Under the pieces are notes generated by a model. That model did not search any database and was not told where the DNA came from. It saw only the letters and a program-made list of their open reading frames with translations. 64,000 nt of DNA from Gibbula magus (Eukaryota; Mollusca; Gastropoda; Trochida; Trochidae): the NCBI GenBank assembly GCA_936450465.1, contig OW388296.1, positions 52,364,931 to 52,428,930 on the forward strand, written 5' to 3'. The translations under genes were made by a program, and so were the position numbers. Shown here piece after piece: positions 34,601 to 45,925 of this stretch. How positions within the stretch are numbered: position 1 is the first letter of the stretch; each line of letters starts with the position of its first letter.

Positions 34601-35120
34601 CTAATGTACTAGTACATACTCAGTTCTATCAAAGACAACTGTTATGTAATATAGCTGGATTTTGTCATTAACTGATGACTATCATTACAATTATATATCT
34701 GTAATGCATGACTCTTTGTAAAACAATTTCAATTTGACTGTATGAATTTCATAGCTACCAATCACCTTTTTTTCTGTATTTTTTCAATACAAGTTTGCAA
34801 AATTGAAAATGGATGGTCTTTGTCCTTATGTACAATAAACCATCTGTGACTTGACTATGATTTTATTACTTGATATGTTTTGCAGTTGATTGCCTTCGGT
34901 CTTGGGACAAAGAATGGAAAGCAATCACCATGTAATTAACAAGTTATTAATTTCGTCTGGCCTAAAAGCAGGTTGAGTAACATACAATCTACATGAAATA
35001 GTAAACACACAAATTACTGCTCCAGTGATAGGACATTAAATATGCTTCCAACTTGTGAAAACTATTCTGGTTGACTGATCAACAGGAATAACGGCTTGTT
35101 TTTGGTAGTTTGGTACAGAT

Positions 35121-36282
35121 TCAAAAGAGCTTTTTCCCACGTTTTACTCTATGAGAGAAGAGCTCTGGAAGTAATGCATTAACATAAAACTTATTAAGTT
35201 TCAGGAGCATCTCTTGCCAAAACTGGTTGTCATAGTAGATCCTCTCAACAGAATATCCTTTGAGTGTCCAAATAAAGAAATCACACCATTTCCGCTGAGA
35301 AATTGCCAGCTGTCCTTGTACCTGGTAGTAGTATGGGTGTTTGCGTTTCAGTTTTAGTTCTCCATTAACAATGTGACAGCAGAAGGTCTTGTCAGCAGCT
35401 GCTTCCAAAGGTGTCACACAACGCTTGGAATAGGGACACTTGATTTCCAACACACCTTCGGAATCTGAACAGTGAGCACAATCAAGTAGAGCGTCTGGAC
35501 TGCTTCCCAAATGAGGGTACAAGGGGTGGACAATCAATCCACAAAGAGAATACCTTAGTGGAGTGTGTGTTTTCCGTGCATATTGCAAGTATGTTCGCCT
35601 TGCAGCTGACTCGTGTGTTCTGCCCCACCTCAATGCACTACTGTCAAATGTCTTGTAGCTAAGAACGTGAGAAATATTTGCCTGAGGTGGTGTTTGCTCC
35701 TTCATGGTACAAATCCTGCCAAAGTTTGATGATGTTACTCGCCCCTCTCTCGCATCGTACCAACTTTGGTTATTTGTCTGTCCTTTGGTTACTACCTGGA
35801 TATCTTTACAGTCCTCATCTGTCATCACCAGATTTTCGAAATAAATTTCAAAATCTTCCTTGCACTTCATAGAATTCAAGTCAACACTATCATGATAGTC
35901 AAAGTCAATATTATGTAATTTCGGCAGAATAGAGACTGGGGCTGCTTTCAGTTTGGCAAACTTGTCCTGAGAAAGTAAGAAGCCAGCACTTGGTGAAATA
36001 TCATGCAATTTATCACAAAAGTTGGGAACATTTACAGGGTTAATGTTCTTCAAATCAGAAATTCTGGATAATGCAGGAGTTGTTTTTTTCTGTGAAGTCT
36101 CACTTATCCTAATTTTCTTGAAAGCCAAGTGTTGAGACTTTTGAGGGGAGAGCTTTCTTTTCCTAGGCTCCATCCACTTGCACTTCTTTGAGGTGGAGGC
36201 ATTCAGTCCTTTCTCTCTCTTCTCAGTCATGTCTACCAGGGCGTAGAGCAGAGCAGCAACATGGTTGCAAGATTCTCCTTCC
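35121..36282 (-). CDS. YqaJ-type nuclease, exon 3 (SWIM end plus nuclease)
   Basis: The exon starts after acceptor TTTTTTTCAG at 36283. It opens with EGESCNHVAALLYALVD, the C-x-H half of a SWIM zinc finger. The YqaJ/lambda-exonuclease-like domain follows: SWYDAREGRVTSSNFGRI, LRWGRTHESAARR, HLGSSPDALLD and GVLEIKCPYS (the PD-(D/E)xK-type E, D and ExK), then YYYQVQGQLAISQRKWCDFF. No stops or shifts are seen. Such nucleases accompany transposases in ISL2EU elements; processing of DNA ends is inferred. Reading upstream to 36332 runs into the intron. Confidence 0.88.
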
Positions 36283-36573
36283 CTGAAAAAAATGAATTGA
36301 TTTTTATAATACCGGTACCCAGTATCAGACATAATATCAATAATTATTGATCATGATGACATATTACATAAGACGACTAATTACATGTATACTGAATCAG
36401 AATTAAGTTTATTAGCTTGTTTTTTTAACACAAAAAGAAAATAACGCTGAGACAAAATATTTTAAAATACCATACAAGTGAAGAAACAAACTGTTATTGA
36501 AAAAAATTGTATTATTTATAAATGACATATTGCATACATACTTTATATTCAGTTGTGAACAAATAAAACCTAC

Positions 36574-36977
36574 CCTGCTGCACATGTACATCCAGCCGCA
36601 TGCACATTGCCAGATATCTTCGAAAGTAACACCCATACAGTATAATCTGGTCTTTTGTTATTCTGGGCAGATGGTATTGATGGTATAACCTTGGACTTGA
36701 CATAGCAGTGGGAACAGTCATCAATTATCTTGTGATATTGTATACCATGAACATGGCCCTCTTCATAAAATACTTTAGCTTTAAGTTGTCTCTTTGCTTT
36801 CGTGGATTTGCTGTCAAAAGTTCTGTTCTTGTTTAGTACGAGGTAGTTATACAAATCCGTGAACCGTACGGCTGGAATGTCCTCTTCATTGATTGTCCAT
36901 TCAGGGCCAGGTACTGTCCATGGTTCTGGAATTACTTCTCCAAGCGGGGTTGTAAATCTAGATGCCTTCCTTGAATC
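36574..36977 (-). CDS. YqaJ-type nuclease gene, exon 2
   Basis: Acceptor CAATTTGTCCAG precedes 36977, and donor GG|GTAGGT follows 36574. The 404 bases read DSRKASRFTTPLGEVIPEPW, then GHVHGIQYHKIIDDCSHCYV and DYTVWVLLSKISGNVHAAGCTCAAG. The last is the C-x-C half of the SWIM finger that exon 3 completes (CTCAAG|EGESCNH). Phases fit on both sides. The segment between is not assigned to a domain. Confidence 0.82.
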
Positions 36978-37968
36978 CTGGACAAATTGTAAATTTTACT
37001 CATTAACATGTACTTATTCAGTGACAAAATGGTCAGTTGGCTTAAAAAGTTATACATAATATTCCTTTTTTATTTTTAAATTCATGATTAATACTAATCT
37101 AAGAATAACCCAATCTACAACAGTATTAAAAATACTATTTTTGAAAAACTACATATACTTCAAATCTTCAACTTTATGTCTCCAGACAATAATTCTTTTC
37201 GTTTCTATTTCTATCAACTTTAAAGTCATTAACATCCTTCAGAAAGGCTAGAAAGCAGTGCCCTCAAGTCACCTGTTTTCATGACTCACCTATTTACTTG
37301 GTATTTACATTAGATATCATTTCTCCTTGACCACTCAAAAGTGCCTGTCAGATATTTTGTCAATCAGTTGTTTCGAACAGACCCAATCCGGAAGTGATTA
37401 CTATTCATGATCAATCGTATTTGAAACTAAAGTTGAGGTTACATTAGTCAATGTATTAGCTGCTAATATGTTTTCTGTTTCGAGTAAATATGAATAATCT
37501 AATTTTCCGATGTAATTTACACTATCAGTCCGTGCTTGGAAATCAGTGAACATATTACAATTTATTGTGGCTTATGCTGCGTTGTAAATTTAAACTTAAA
37601 ACAAATACCACGAAAACAGGTGACCCATGATAACATGTAACTCAAGGATAAATTATCATCCGTAACTGACATAATATTGTGAACCAAAATCAACAACAGA
37701 CTAAAACGAAGTTTTTTCCTGTTATAAAATGTTTGAAATACATGTCGTCTATCGTTCTCAGTCTATGTTTGACACCATTAGAGTTCAATGTCATAGACGT
37801 CATTACCAGGAAAACTGGTAACAAGAGGGCATTTTACTGATATAAAATTATTTATTGTCAATTTTAAATTAGCCTACGAGTCTGAATCTCCTCATCTCTA
37901 TAACTGATTTTTCACAACAAAGTTGCGTTTATGACATAATCGTCTGTATCTAGATATTAAACAAGTAC

Positions 37969-38175
37969 CTGTTTGTCTTCGTCTTCAGACTCGATGTTTA
38001 TTTTCTGTTTGGAGAGAAAGTTTAGTCCATCAGCCCGCTTTATCAACTCTGACTTCGTCCCGGAAATCTGACAGCCACGTTCACGCAAGTAAGCTTTCAG
38101 GTCACGCACTGAAAAGCTCTCAAAGTTATTCGCTTCGCTCCGTTTATCAACGTCTTTTTGCACTGTGGCGGCCAT
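37969..38175 (-). CDS. YqaJ-type nuclease gene, exon 1 with SAP domain
   Basis: ATG at 38175. The 69 codons include a SAP DNA-binding motif (FSVRDLKAYLRERGCQISGT followed by KSELIKRADG), then an acidic end (ESEDEDKQ), and stop at donor CAG|GTACTT. With exons 2 and 3 the protein is 590 residues: SAP, middle region, SWIM, YqaJ. The gene starts within about 75 bp of the right end of the inserted element, as expected for a transposon gene read inward. Confidence 0.85.
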
Positions 38176-38335
38176 GTTGGCTGATCATTGCTCGTCAGCG
38201 TCAAGGGAGATAACTTGCTAAAGGGAGATAACACCCTTATCGGAAAGGACTATACGTCGGCATATGCATAGACCATTTCTATACGCGTGAAAGTTTTGGG
38301 CATGCTCAACTCATACGCTCATACGCAACTCATAA

Positions 38336-39070
38336 AGGCCCATTCTCACGGTGCGACCTGTAGTAACTACTTGTAGTATCGATCCGAGATGCAACGTGAG
38401 ACTACCCGAGTCGTACCAACTTTGACAAGCTCACAACCAGTTGAAAGCGAGTTGCGAGAAAAAGAAACTTCCCTATTTCTTGCGATGGGTTGTATGAAAT
38501 TGACCAATCAGAGACGTCGAATTAGTATCCCAAGAGTTCAGTCCCTTTGTAAACATGGAAAAGAAAAGCCAAGAACCGCTTACCAAAACAGAAACAGAAA
38601 ATTTTGTTAATTATTACTTATCACAAGAGTCACTATGGAACATTTCGCACAAAAGTTACTCCAAGCGTGATATTCGCCAGGCGGCAATGGCGATGATCGC
38701 CCAACAGATGCAGGAGAGCTGCGGCCGAGTCATGACAGGTGAGTGATTTCTTGCACGTAGATTTCTAGCAGACGACGTTTGTTTGTGACTGATAGGAAAT
38801 CGTGTTTACCCGTTTATATAGCGGATAATAGTCGGAGACACGAAACTATTGATAAATGAAATGTAATTGATAATCGACAATTGTTCTACAGTTTTCATTA
38901 TTGAATCGTTGGTTTAAAATTCGTAAGTCCGTAAAAACAAACAAACAAGTTTAATAGGGGAACACCGACTTCGCATGATATAGAAATGAAATGAAATGAA
39001 ATGTTGAGCTGTTCCCCGATTAAACACATTTATCATATTTTATTTTTAGGAATATAAAAAAAACACAAAC
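38336..39070 (+). mobile_element. Harbinger 5' fragment inserted in copy A
   Basis: Copy B lacks this segment. It begins AGGCCCATTCTCACGGTGCG after TAA (38333-38335), a PIF/Harbinger-like terminus with a TWA site. The right end has no matching TIR, so the element is 3'-truncated. Confidence 0.65.
38555..38738 (+). CDS. MADF (Myb/SANT-like) exon of a Harbinger element
   Basis: ATG at 38555. The residues TENFVNYYLSQESLWNIS.., then RDIRQAAMAMIAQQM fit the start of a MADF domain, the DNA-binding partner protein of Harbinger transposases. The exon ends at a good donor (ACAG|GTGAGT, 38738/38739), and the following exons are missing. Fragment only. Confidence 0.65.
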
Positions 39071-39230
39071 ATTCATACGTAATACATCGATTTCCCATCG
39101 GTCGCGTGCGGCACACGTACGTTATTAATACGTAGTGGGTATGCACTCCATACGCAGTATTTGCTGCTCTCCCGAACCACATATGAATACACATAGCGTA
39201 CTTGGACCGAATATAGCACGCATGCTGAAC

Positions 39231-39545
39231 AAACTCAAAACGAATGTCAACACATTATACGCATTTTAACCGTGTTCCTTGCAATCGCACAGTGCATTGT
39301 CCTTATGTGGAACGTATGACAAGCATATGCATCACGAACTCAAAACGAATGTCAACACCTTATACGCATTTTAACCGTGTTCCTTGCAATCGCACAGTGC
39401 ATTGTCCTTATGTGGAACGTATGACAAGCATATGCATCACGAACTCAAAACGAATGTCAACACCTTATACGCATTTTAACCGTGTTCCTTGCAATCGCAC
39501 AGTGCATTGTCCTTATGTGGAACGTATGACAAGCATATGCATCAC
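39231..39545 (+). repeat. 105-bp unit repeated three times
   Basis: Three tandem copies, each starting (g/a)aactcaaaacg and ending catatgcatcac, with about 2 differences between copies. Copy B has one unit (about 48481-48585). The period is divisible by three, so one frame stays open across all copies; there is no other sign of coding. Confidence 0.95.
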
Positions 39546-40164
39546 GCACACATATCGTACATGACAGACAACAGATCAAAACAGACGAAATGTCATCGGT
39601 GCTGTTATTCAATTTCAAATTTGAGTCCAGATTTGATGTTCCTATATTAACCATTCATTTGTGTGTCATTATATATCCGTGCACTCAATAATATATTCTT
39701 TTAAAACAGATGTATACTGGCCAAAAAGGGTTTTAATGTCAACATGGACACACTTGTTAGATTTCAGGAGGTATACAAGGTATTTAAAAAATAACTTAAT
39801 TCAATTGCCAAAGTGAAAAAATTAGCCATCGGCTCTATAGCTAGGTCATCAGGCTTTGAAGGATTTATATCAGGCCTTGTATGTGAAATAATAGGTTCAT
39901 AACATAAATGTAATGACTTATCACAAAACATTAAATTCCACTGCTTTTACGCTCTTTAAAAGAAGAAGTAAAATAATTTCATGGAGTGATATCTATAACT
40001 CACACTCAGTATCACTAAATTTGCTCTCAATTCATGTTAGAATGCCTTTTATAAGTGATTTATGAAAACAACATCTGCAAATATGCCTGATTTAGGAATA
40101 AAATAATGTTTGCCCTATCCTATCCGAACTGCATCAACATTCTCAAATGGCGAATTGGGTACAT

Positions 40165-40607
40165 TTCACTTAATAGTTAATCGGCTTGTCACGGGTATTT
40201 AATATTGGCTTAAAATTTTGAAAAGTTCATCGAATCGATATATAATTTTCATATACAATGCATTGTTGAACGCTTCAGATGAGAAACTTGGGATTGAAAA
40301 CTTTATTGAGAAATATGTTCTTCAAGTTTGGTTTTGGATATATTTGGGTCGCTAATATTACTAGTAGTGATGCTTTTGTGAGAGAATTTACACAACGGGT
40401 TAAATATATTTATTCCCAAATGTGGAATCATGCATTGTCAACTAGATTGTATCTTTAAATAAAAAAAATCCTTAGAAAAATATTTAACTTATACAAAAAA
40501 TACAAATTGCACTTACACGCTTCCGTCTCGGCTCACATATGCTTATGGTATCCCGTCCACACACAGATGTAACTCGATCACAGTACGCCCCTTTCAGTTG
40601 CTATTTC
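40165..40607 (+). pseudogene. LINE ORF2 C-terminal relic shared by copies A and B
   Basis: Broken frames give YWLKILKSSSNRYIIF, LRNMFFKFGFGYIWVANIT, FVREFTQRVKYIYSQMWNHA and LTRFRLGSHML, parallel to the LINE at 33870-34600. The counterpart in copy B (to 49869) is interrupted by a LINE tail. It predates the duplication. Confidence 0.6.
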
Positions 40608-40940
40608 ATGAAAATTTGTTCGAAATAAAATTAGTTGTTTTTAAGAAGTTGCTACTACGTTCCTACACATTTCTAAAAGTTCAAAATAGGTCTTCGTTAC
40701 GTTCTATTCGTTCTTAGTACGTTTAAGAAATTCTCATACAGTTTTTACTCCTTTGGCAGTACGATATGAAGGGACGTGTATGAATAAGTGCGGTTTGGTA
40801 TACATAGTTAAACAAGTAAAACATAAACAAATAGCAGCTGTAAACATTTTGAATGTTGGTTTTCGTCTACTTTAATTTTATGCTAGCCGGGCAATAAGAA
40901 AAGGGGTTGTTTGGTTTTAACACATTTCATTCATGATGAA

Positions 40941-41089
40941 ACAGTTTAGGAATAGGTTATACCGGTGTAGGGATGCACCTGTTTCAACTGGCACGAAGAC
41001 GATTGTCAATGGATCTCAGAAATCAATTATTGGTATGCACTCTGCAGGAATGTCCTTCAAGGCGATAGGACAGTTTAGGAATAGGTTAT
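40941..41089 (+). repeat. Tc1 fragment between 20-bp direct repeats
   Basis: The 20-mer ACAGTTTAGGAATAGGTTAT occurs at 40941-40960 and 41070-41089. Between them, 40990-41069 is identical to 41621-41700 of the nearby Tc1 transposase. It looks like a patch copied from the Tc1 element with a target duplication. Confidence 0.75.
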
Positions 41090-41366
41090 CCCCCTTAGAA
41101 TGTCCTCTCCTAGGAGAAGACGATAACGGGAACTCTTTTGGGAAAAGATATAGATTTCCCATGGCCAATTTTTATCTTCAAAACTATTCCATTGAAGATT
41201 TAAACTTTTTAATAGGAATTAGAGCACAGTCAAATGCTATGAAACTAATCACTGATAGAACAGAGGAGAGTGAAAAGATGGTTTTTCCACTTCTTAATTT
41301 CATTAGCTAATCAGTAGTTAATAAGTTAAAAAGAAGGTCTTACATATATATACAATAAAAAAAAAG

Positions 41367-42612
41367 TTAAGCATCCCCTGATTTTTGTGATGACTTTGTT
41401 TTCGAGAATATTATAAATAGTTAAACAAGGTTCATTTATGAGAAGAGAAGTGTTTGTGCGATAGTTCCAACCAGTGATGCGTGACAGTCACGCCTACACG
41501 TTCGAGGCATGCACGTGCAACATGCTACGCTCGAGGATCACAAAGAGCAGTATGGCCCAACTGCATTTGGTGGTATGTAATGTTGCTTTCCATAGCCATT
41601 CAAGCATATCTATTGAACATGGCACGAAGACGATTGTCAATGGATCTCAGAAATCAATTATTGGTATGCACTCTGCAGGAATGTCCTTCAAGGCGATAGG
41701 ACGAAATCTTGGCTACCATTACACTGTTGTAGACAGGAAGTGCAATGGACCGTCCAAGGTCTGGAAGACCTACTGTCACTACACCTCGAGAGGACCGGCA
41801 CCTTCTTCGACATGTACGCCGAGAACCCTTCCTGACAAGTCCTCAGCTGAAACGTCTGTGGTAACCAAATCGAAACATCAGCACCAGAACAGTCAGAAAT
41901 CGCCTCAAACCGGCAGGACTAAAGGCAAGAAGGGTAATTAAACGTCCCTTGTTGAGAGACCATCATAAACGTGCACGTTTGGCATGGTGTTTGGACAGAC
42001 AACACTGGAATCTGAGGACCTGGTGGAAAATCCATTGGTCTGACGAGAGTCGATTCATGTTACTAATGGGCGTGCACGTGTTTGGAGACAGAAGAATACA
42101 GCCTTTACTCCCAGGAACATCCAGCCATCTGTTGCGTATGGAGGTTGCTCTGTTATGGTATGGGGATGCCTGTCTCATGACTGCAAGCTGGATTTAGTCA
42201 CCATCAGGGGCAACTTAACGGGAGCTCAATATATCTGGGACGTGCTACAGCCAGTTGTTGTTCCTCATTTCGATAGCCATGCACTTGATACACGACCACA
42301 ATACATGGACGACAACGTCCGGCCTCACCGATCACATGCCGTTGTCAATTACATGCGAGCCAAAGCAGTGACAACTTTACCCTGGCCAGCAGTAAGCCCA
42401 GATCTGAACCCTCTGGAGCTTTTGTAGGATTCTAGGGCGGCGGCTCTGGGCTCGGAATCCTCCAGTACAGAATTTACATGAGTTGGAGGCAGCTCTGCAC
42501 GCTGAGTGAATGTTATTGACACAATAACAGATCCGACGTCTGACTGGAGGCATGAGACGTAGGGTGCAGTGTGTCATCCGGGTACGTGGCGGTCCTACCA
42601 GATACTGTTCAT
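41367..42612 (+). pseudogene. Tc1/mariner transposase, decayed
   Basis: ATG at 41619 opens MARRRLSMDLRNQLLVCTLQ (HTH region). After frameshifts come RPRSGRPT, HWSDESRFML, and in another frame QYMDDNVRPHRSHAVVNYMR and VSPDLNPLE. The last three hold the catalytic D, D and third acid of Tc1 elements. At least three frameshifts and several stops are present. A left terminus may lie near 41367 (gttaagcatcccctgat), but no matching right end was found. It is absent from copy B. Confidence 0.8.
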
Positions 42613-42644
42613 TCTTGAACATGTATACTAGGGTCTACAAAGAG

Positions 42645-42828
42645 CATTTAGAAGTGACAATACCAATGCGAATGTGTTTTGTGTGGTAATCTGCTGGTAC
42701 GGTCAGTGCTAGCGAGTGTTGCCTTACTCGGAGGGTGTAGGGTCGAATCCCGCATGAGACTCGGTCCGACAAAGTACAAGAATTTGTACTATTGAAGGTA
42801 GTGTTATCCCAAATGTAACCTTGTTATA
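42645..42828 (+). repeat. tRNA-Leu-like SINE module, copy 2
   Basis: Contains 'ggtacggtcagtgctagcg', the B-box relic GGTCGAATCCC and the body 'ccgacaaagtacaag...attgaaggtagtgttatcccaaatgtaacc'. It is more diverged than the 31080 copy. Confidence 0.6.
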
Positions 42829-45038
42829 CAAGATATTTTACCTGCAGTTATTCGTATCAAATTAATCTGTTTTTGAAATTGAAAGTTAACAATGAGACTT
42901 AAAATACTCCTCACTGTTATTTTTTTAGAATTACAAAGACAATGAACCTTGGATACACATTGCTAGGGTATATTGGTGCACCCATAATGTATGGTCTTGT
43001 ATACAGTCTAGGAAATCTTCTCCAGAAGGTCTACAGCTACATGAATATGAAGTTGAAAGCTCAAAGTTTAATCTAAAGAAAAATGTTGAATTGTTTGGCA
43101 AACTACTGTTATTCCATAATCTATTTAATAAGTTTAATAAGAACATTATAGCGTTCGTTTTAAAAACATCAATATATATATAGTAATTGACTGAACGATG
43201 GAACGAAAGAGAGAATGAATGAGAGATTGTCATGTTCATTCATATTGTCTCATTTATATCCAGAAAACTCTGAATGCTCATCAACATTTATGACATTAAA
43301 TGGATATACACAAGATATTGAGATAAATTTGAGGTGTTGTTTCATGAGAGTTTGAGCATTTCATCTGATGTACCAGCTTGCTCAAACAAATTATCCATTT
43401 TATCAATTTTTTTTATTTTGTTTGATTAATGGCCGATTATCAAATTATTCAGTGCATGCTTCACCCAAGCAATAGTGATCTAAGTTATTATAAATTTGAC
43501 AGACCTATCCCAAAAGATAATATTGTATTCTTTCGGCCTGAATCACAAAACTACATAAAGTAACACGTGTGTGTTATAAATGATGAGTTATAGTAAGAAC
43601 TAGGATAAGCTTTAAAAAACTTTTATTGACAAAGTATGTTATGTCATCTTGATGATTGACCTATCTTACAGTCTGTTTACTGCTCCACCACTGCTTCTTA
43701 ACTTGCAGATTGGATGCCAATTAAGTTCAATCACTGGTAGATTTTAGAAACATGTCTAAGTGTTTATCATGGTACTGCCTTTCAATTATCTTATATCAAT
43801 TTTACCTTGATGGTTTTATACCTGTGACACTTGAAAACGATCGTCGTCTTTGATATAAACAGTACGAGAGTTATACAACCAATTAGCGATCCTAATATAC
43901 CATCATACCTGCACAAACGCTAATTACGTAATGGTTTCATCAAAGGCGGCTGAGTTTCACATAATTATATTACGCTGCACAGCCTTTCAGGGTCAATGTG
44001 AGTGCTTACGCTCATTAACACAGAGAGTAAAGGAACTATCAATTTTAGGTATGTTATATTATTATTTATAATTAAAACATTTTAATTTCTGGCTTTCTCA
44101 TTAATAAAATTTTGATAAAATGTGTACTTCACTTTCCATAAGGCCATAGAACGTTTTCCATTTGGTGCTAAGACAACTTTTTAGTTCTTAATACTCCGAT
44201 AACAAAGGCAATGATTATAGATTATAGAGTGAAGAAAGTAAAGATAAAGCTTTTAATGTCAAAACCTTTACACTTGATCTTTATTACAAATTTTTTATTC
44301 AAAGAGTTCTCTGTTTTAGCATGGCAAGTTGGTGTTGGAGGTATTTCATTGCAAAACGAAAACAAACAATAAAATATTATCAAGTTGACCAGTAAAATAT
44401 CAGGTGTCACTTTAAATATTCGAATACTATTAGGCACTCGGCAAATTGAAAAACTGGCTTCTAAAATTATTACAGACTCCGAACATTTTTTTCATGATGT
44501 ATATGTACTTTTACCTTCTAGATGCTGCATCCAATTTAAATGAGTTACATGTATTGGTAAAGATCTGTCTGCCTGTCTGCTTTAAAAACATCATAGCTAT
44601 TTCCACGATATTTCATCCGGTTATTTTCACATGATTTATCATTTTATACAGTCTTATATTTAATGAGAAGAAATGGTTTTACGATTTTACTTTATAATTA
44701 TGAGTTTATGAGTTTATCATTGGCCGATAGACTCATTGCAACTATCACACAACTAACTCTTAAAAGTGTACACGTTTGAATATGAATGATTAATGATAAA
44801 AAGTCAACACATGTTGTTTAAGTGTATTGAATTTGATAACTTATACTTGTTGGTCCACTTGTTCGTTAATTTTAATTTTTTTTATGCGGAAGAGTTTCTG
44901 GCATAATGCAAATGAAATTTATGATTGTTATGTCGCAAGTTTAAGAAAAATATGAGTGATTATCATGATAATAATGTTGTCAATTTGTTACATTATATAC
45001 ATCTGTATTTTATTTTGCAATGACTCTTTTTGTCAATC

Positions 45039-45830
45039 TAATGAGTATGCAATAATCTCTTAAACACACATATATGTCCGTGATTTGTATACAAAGGTGA
45101 ACCCAAATGTCACCATTTCAATACAGAAATACCTAATATACAAATGTCCCCGCTTCCATGGTGTTAATGATACACACTGTCCCCGTTTGCTTGTGAAAAT
45201 TAACACATACGCACTTTTCACTTATCGTTACGGTAGTAAATGGATTTTCAGGCTGAGTGTGACCGTCAGATTTCAATAACCTCTTAAACACACCTATATA
45301 GCCGTGATTTGTATACAAAAGTGAACCCAAATGTCCCCGTCTCCATACAGAAAAACCTGATAGACACATGTCCTCGCTTCCATGGTGTAAATGATACACA
45401 CTGTCCTCGTTTGCTTGTGAAAACTTACACATACACACTTATCGTAGCAAAATGGATTTTCAGGCTGAGTATGACCTTCCGATTGCAATAACTTCTTAAA
45501 CACACACATGTATCTTTGTTTTGCATACAAAAGTAAACCCAAATGTCACCGTTTCCATAGATAAATACCTGTTACACACATGTCCCCGGTTCCATGGTGT
45601 AAATGATACACACTGTCCCCGTTTGCATGCGGAAAAGCACACACACATAATCGGTGTGTGCCCCGTTTCCTACATGAAAGTTCATACTCGTTCAAATGTA
45701 TCCCATAGAGCCAGTCAATGGTTTGAACTAACACACTTGACAAGGGAAGTAAGCCATACAAATGGTACAGCTGTAGAGCAGCTGGAAAAATGTCCCCGGT
45801 TACATGTGTTTTCTAAGTGTCCCCGTTTGC
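45039..45830. repeat. GTCCCC-rich minisatellite between copies A and B
   Basis: Three to four diverged units of about 200-235 bp, each with 'acacacatatatg...tttgtatacaaaagtgaacccaaatgtc', 'catgtccccgcttccatggtg' and 'acacactgtccccgtttgc'. Frames across it give repeated peptides, which reflects the array and not a gene. Confidence 0.85.
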
Positions 45831-45847
45831 CACCTTTAACATCAATG

Positions 45848-45890
<43 letters not shown>

Positions 45891-45925
45891 TTGTTAAAGG
45901 TGGCAACCGGGGACAGTTGCATCTA
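45817..45925. repeat. Palindrome around a (TG)n tract
   Basis: CCCCGTTTGCCACCTTTAACA on the left pairs with TGTTAAAGGTGGCAACCGGGG on the right, across about 50 bp of TG repeats. It sits exactly at the start of copy B and could form a cruciform. Confidence 0.75.

Larger units (their letters stand above)
32053..38250. mobile_element. ISL2EU-like DNA transposon insertion (6.2 kb)
   Basis: The limits come from comparison with copy B, where the flanks join at about 48225. It carries a DDE transposase on the plus strand and, convergent on the minus strand, a YqaJ-type nuclease gene. That pairing is known from the ISL2EU superfamily. The left end is rearranged: a minus-strand fragment of the TAGCTCATCAGG element occupies 32080-32245, just upstream of the first transposase exon seen. 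Matching TIRs were not found, so the exact termini are uncertain. Confidence 0.7.
29110..45038 (+). repeat. Segmental duplication, copy A (with insertions)
   Basis: Homologous in the same orientation to 45845-55733. Shared landmarks are the (TG)n/ACCGGGGACA block (29160-29460), the region 30578-32052, the segment 39071-40607 and the segment 42830-45038. Differences from copy B are mostly clean insertions, listed separately, so the ancestral unit was about 8-9 kb and noncoding. Confidence 0.85.

Noticed and set aside
39231..39545. CRISPR-like direct repeats
   Set aside because: The 105-bp units are contiguous with no spacers, and the genome is eukaryotic. It is a simple tandem triplication.
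43429..43563. Conserved 44-residue protein in both copies
   Set aside because: All base differences between the copies that I could compare change the amino acid, and copy B lacks the ATG (ACG). This is not the pattern of a constrained protein.
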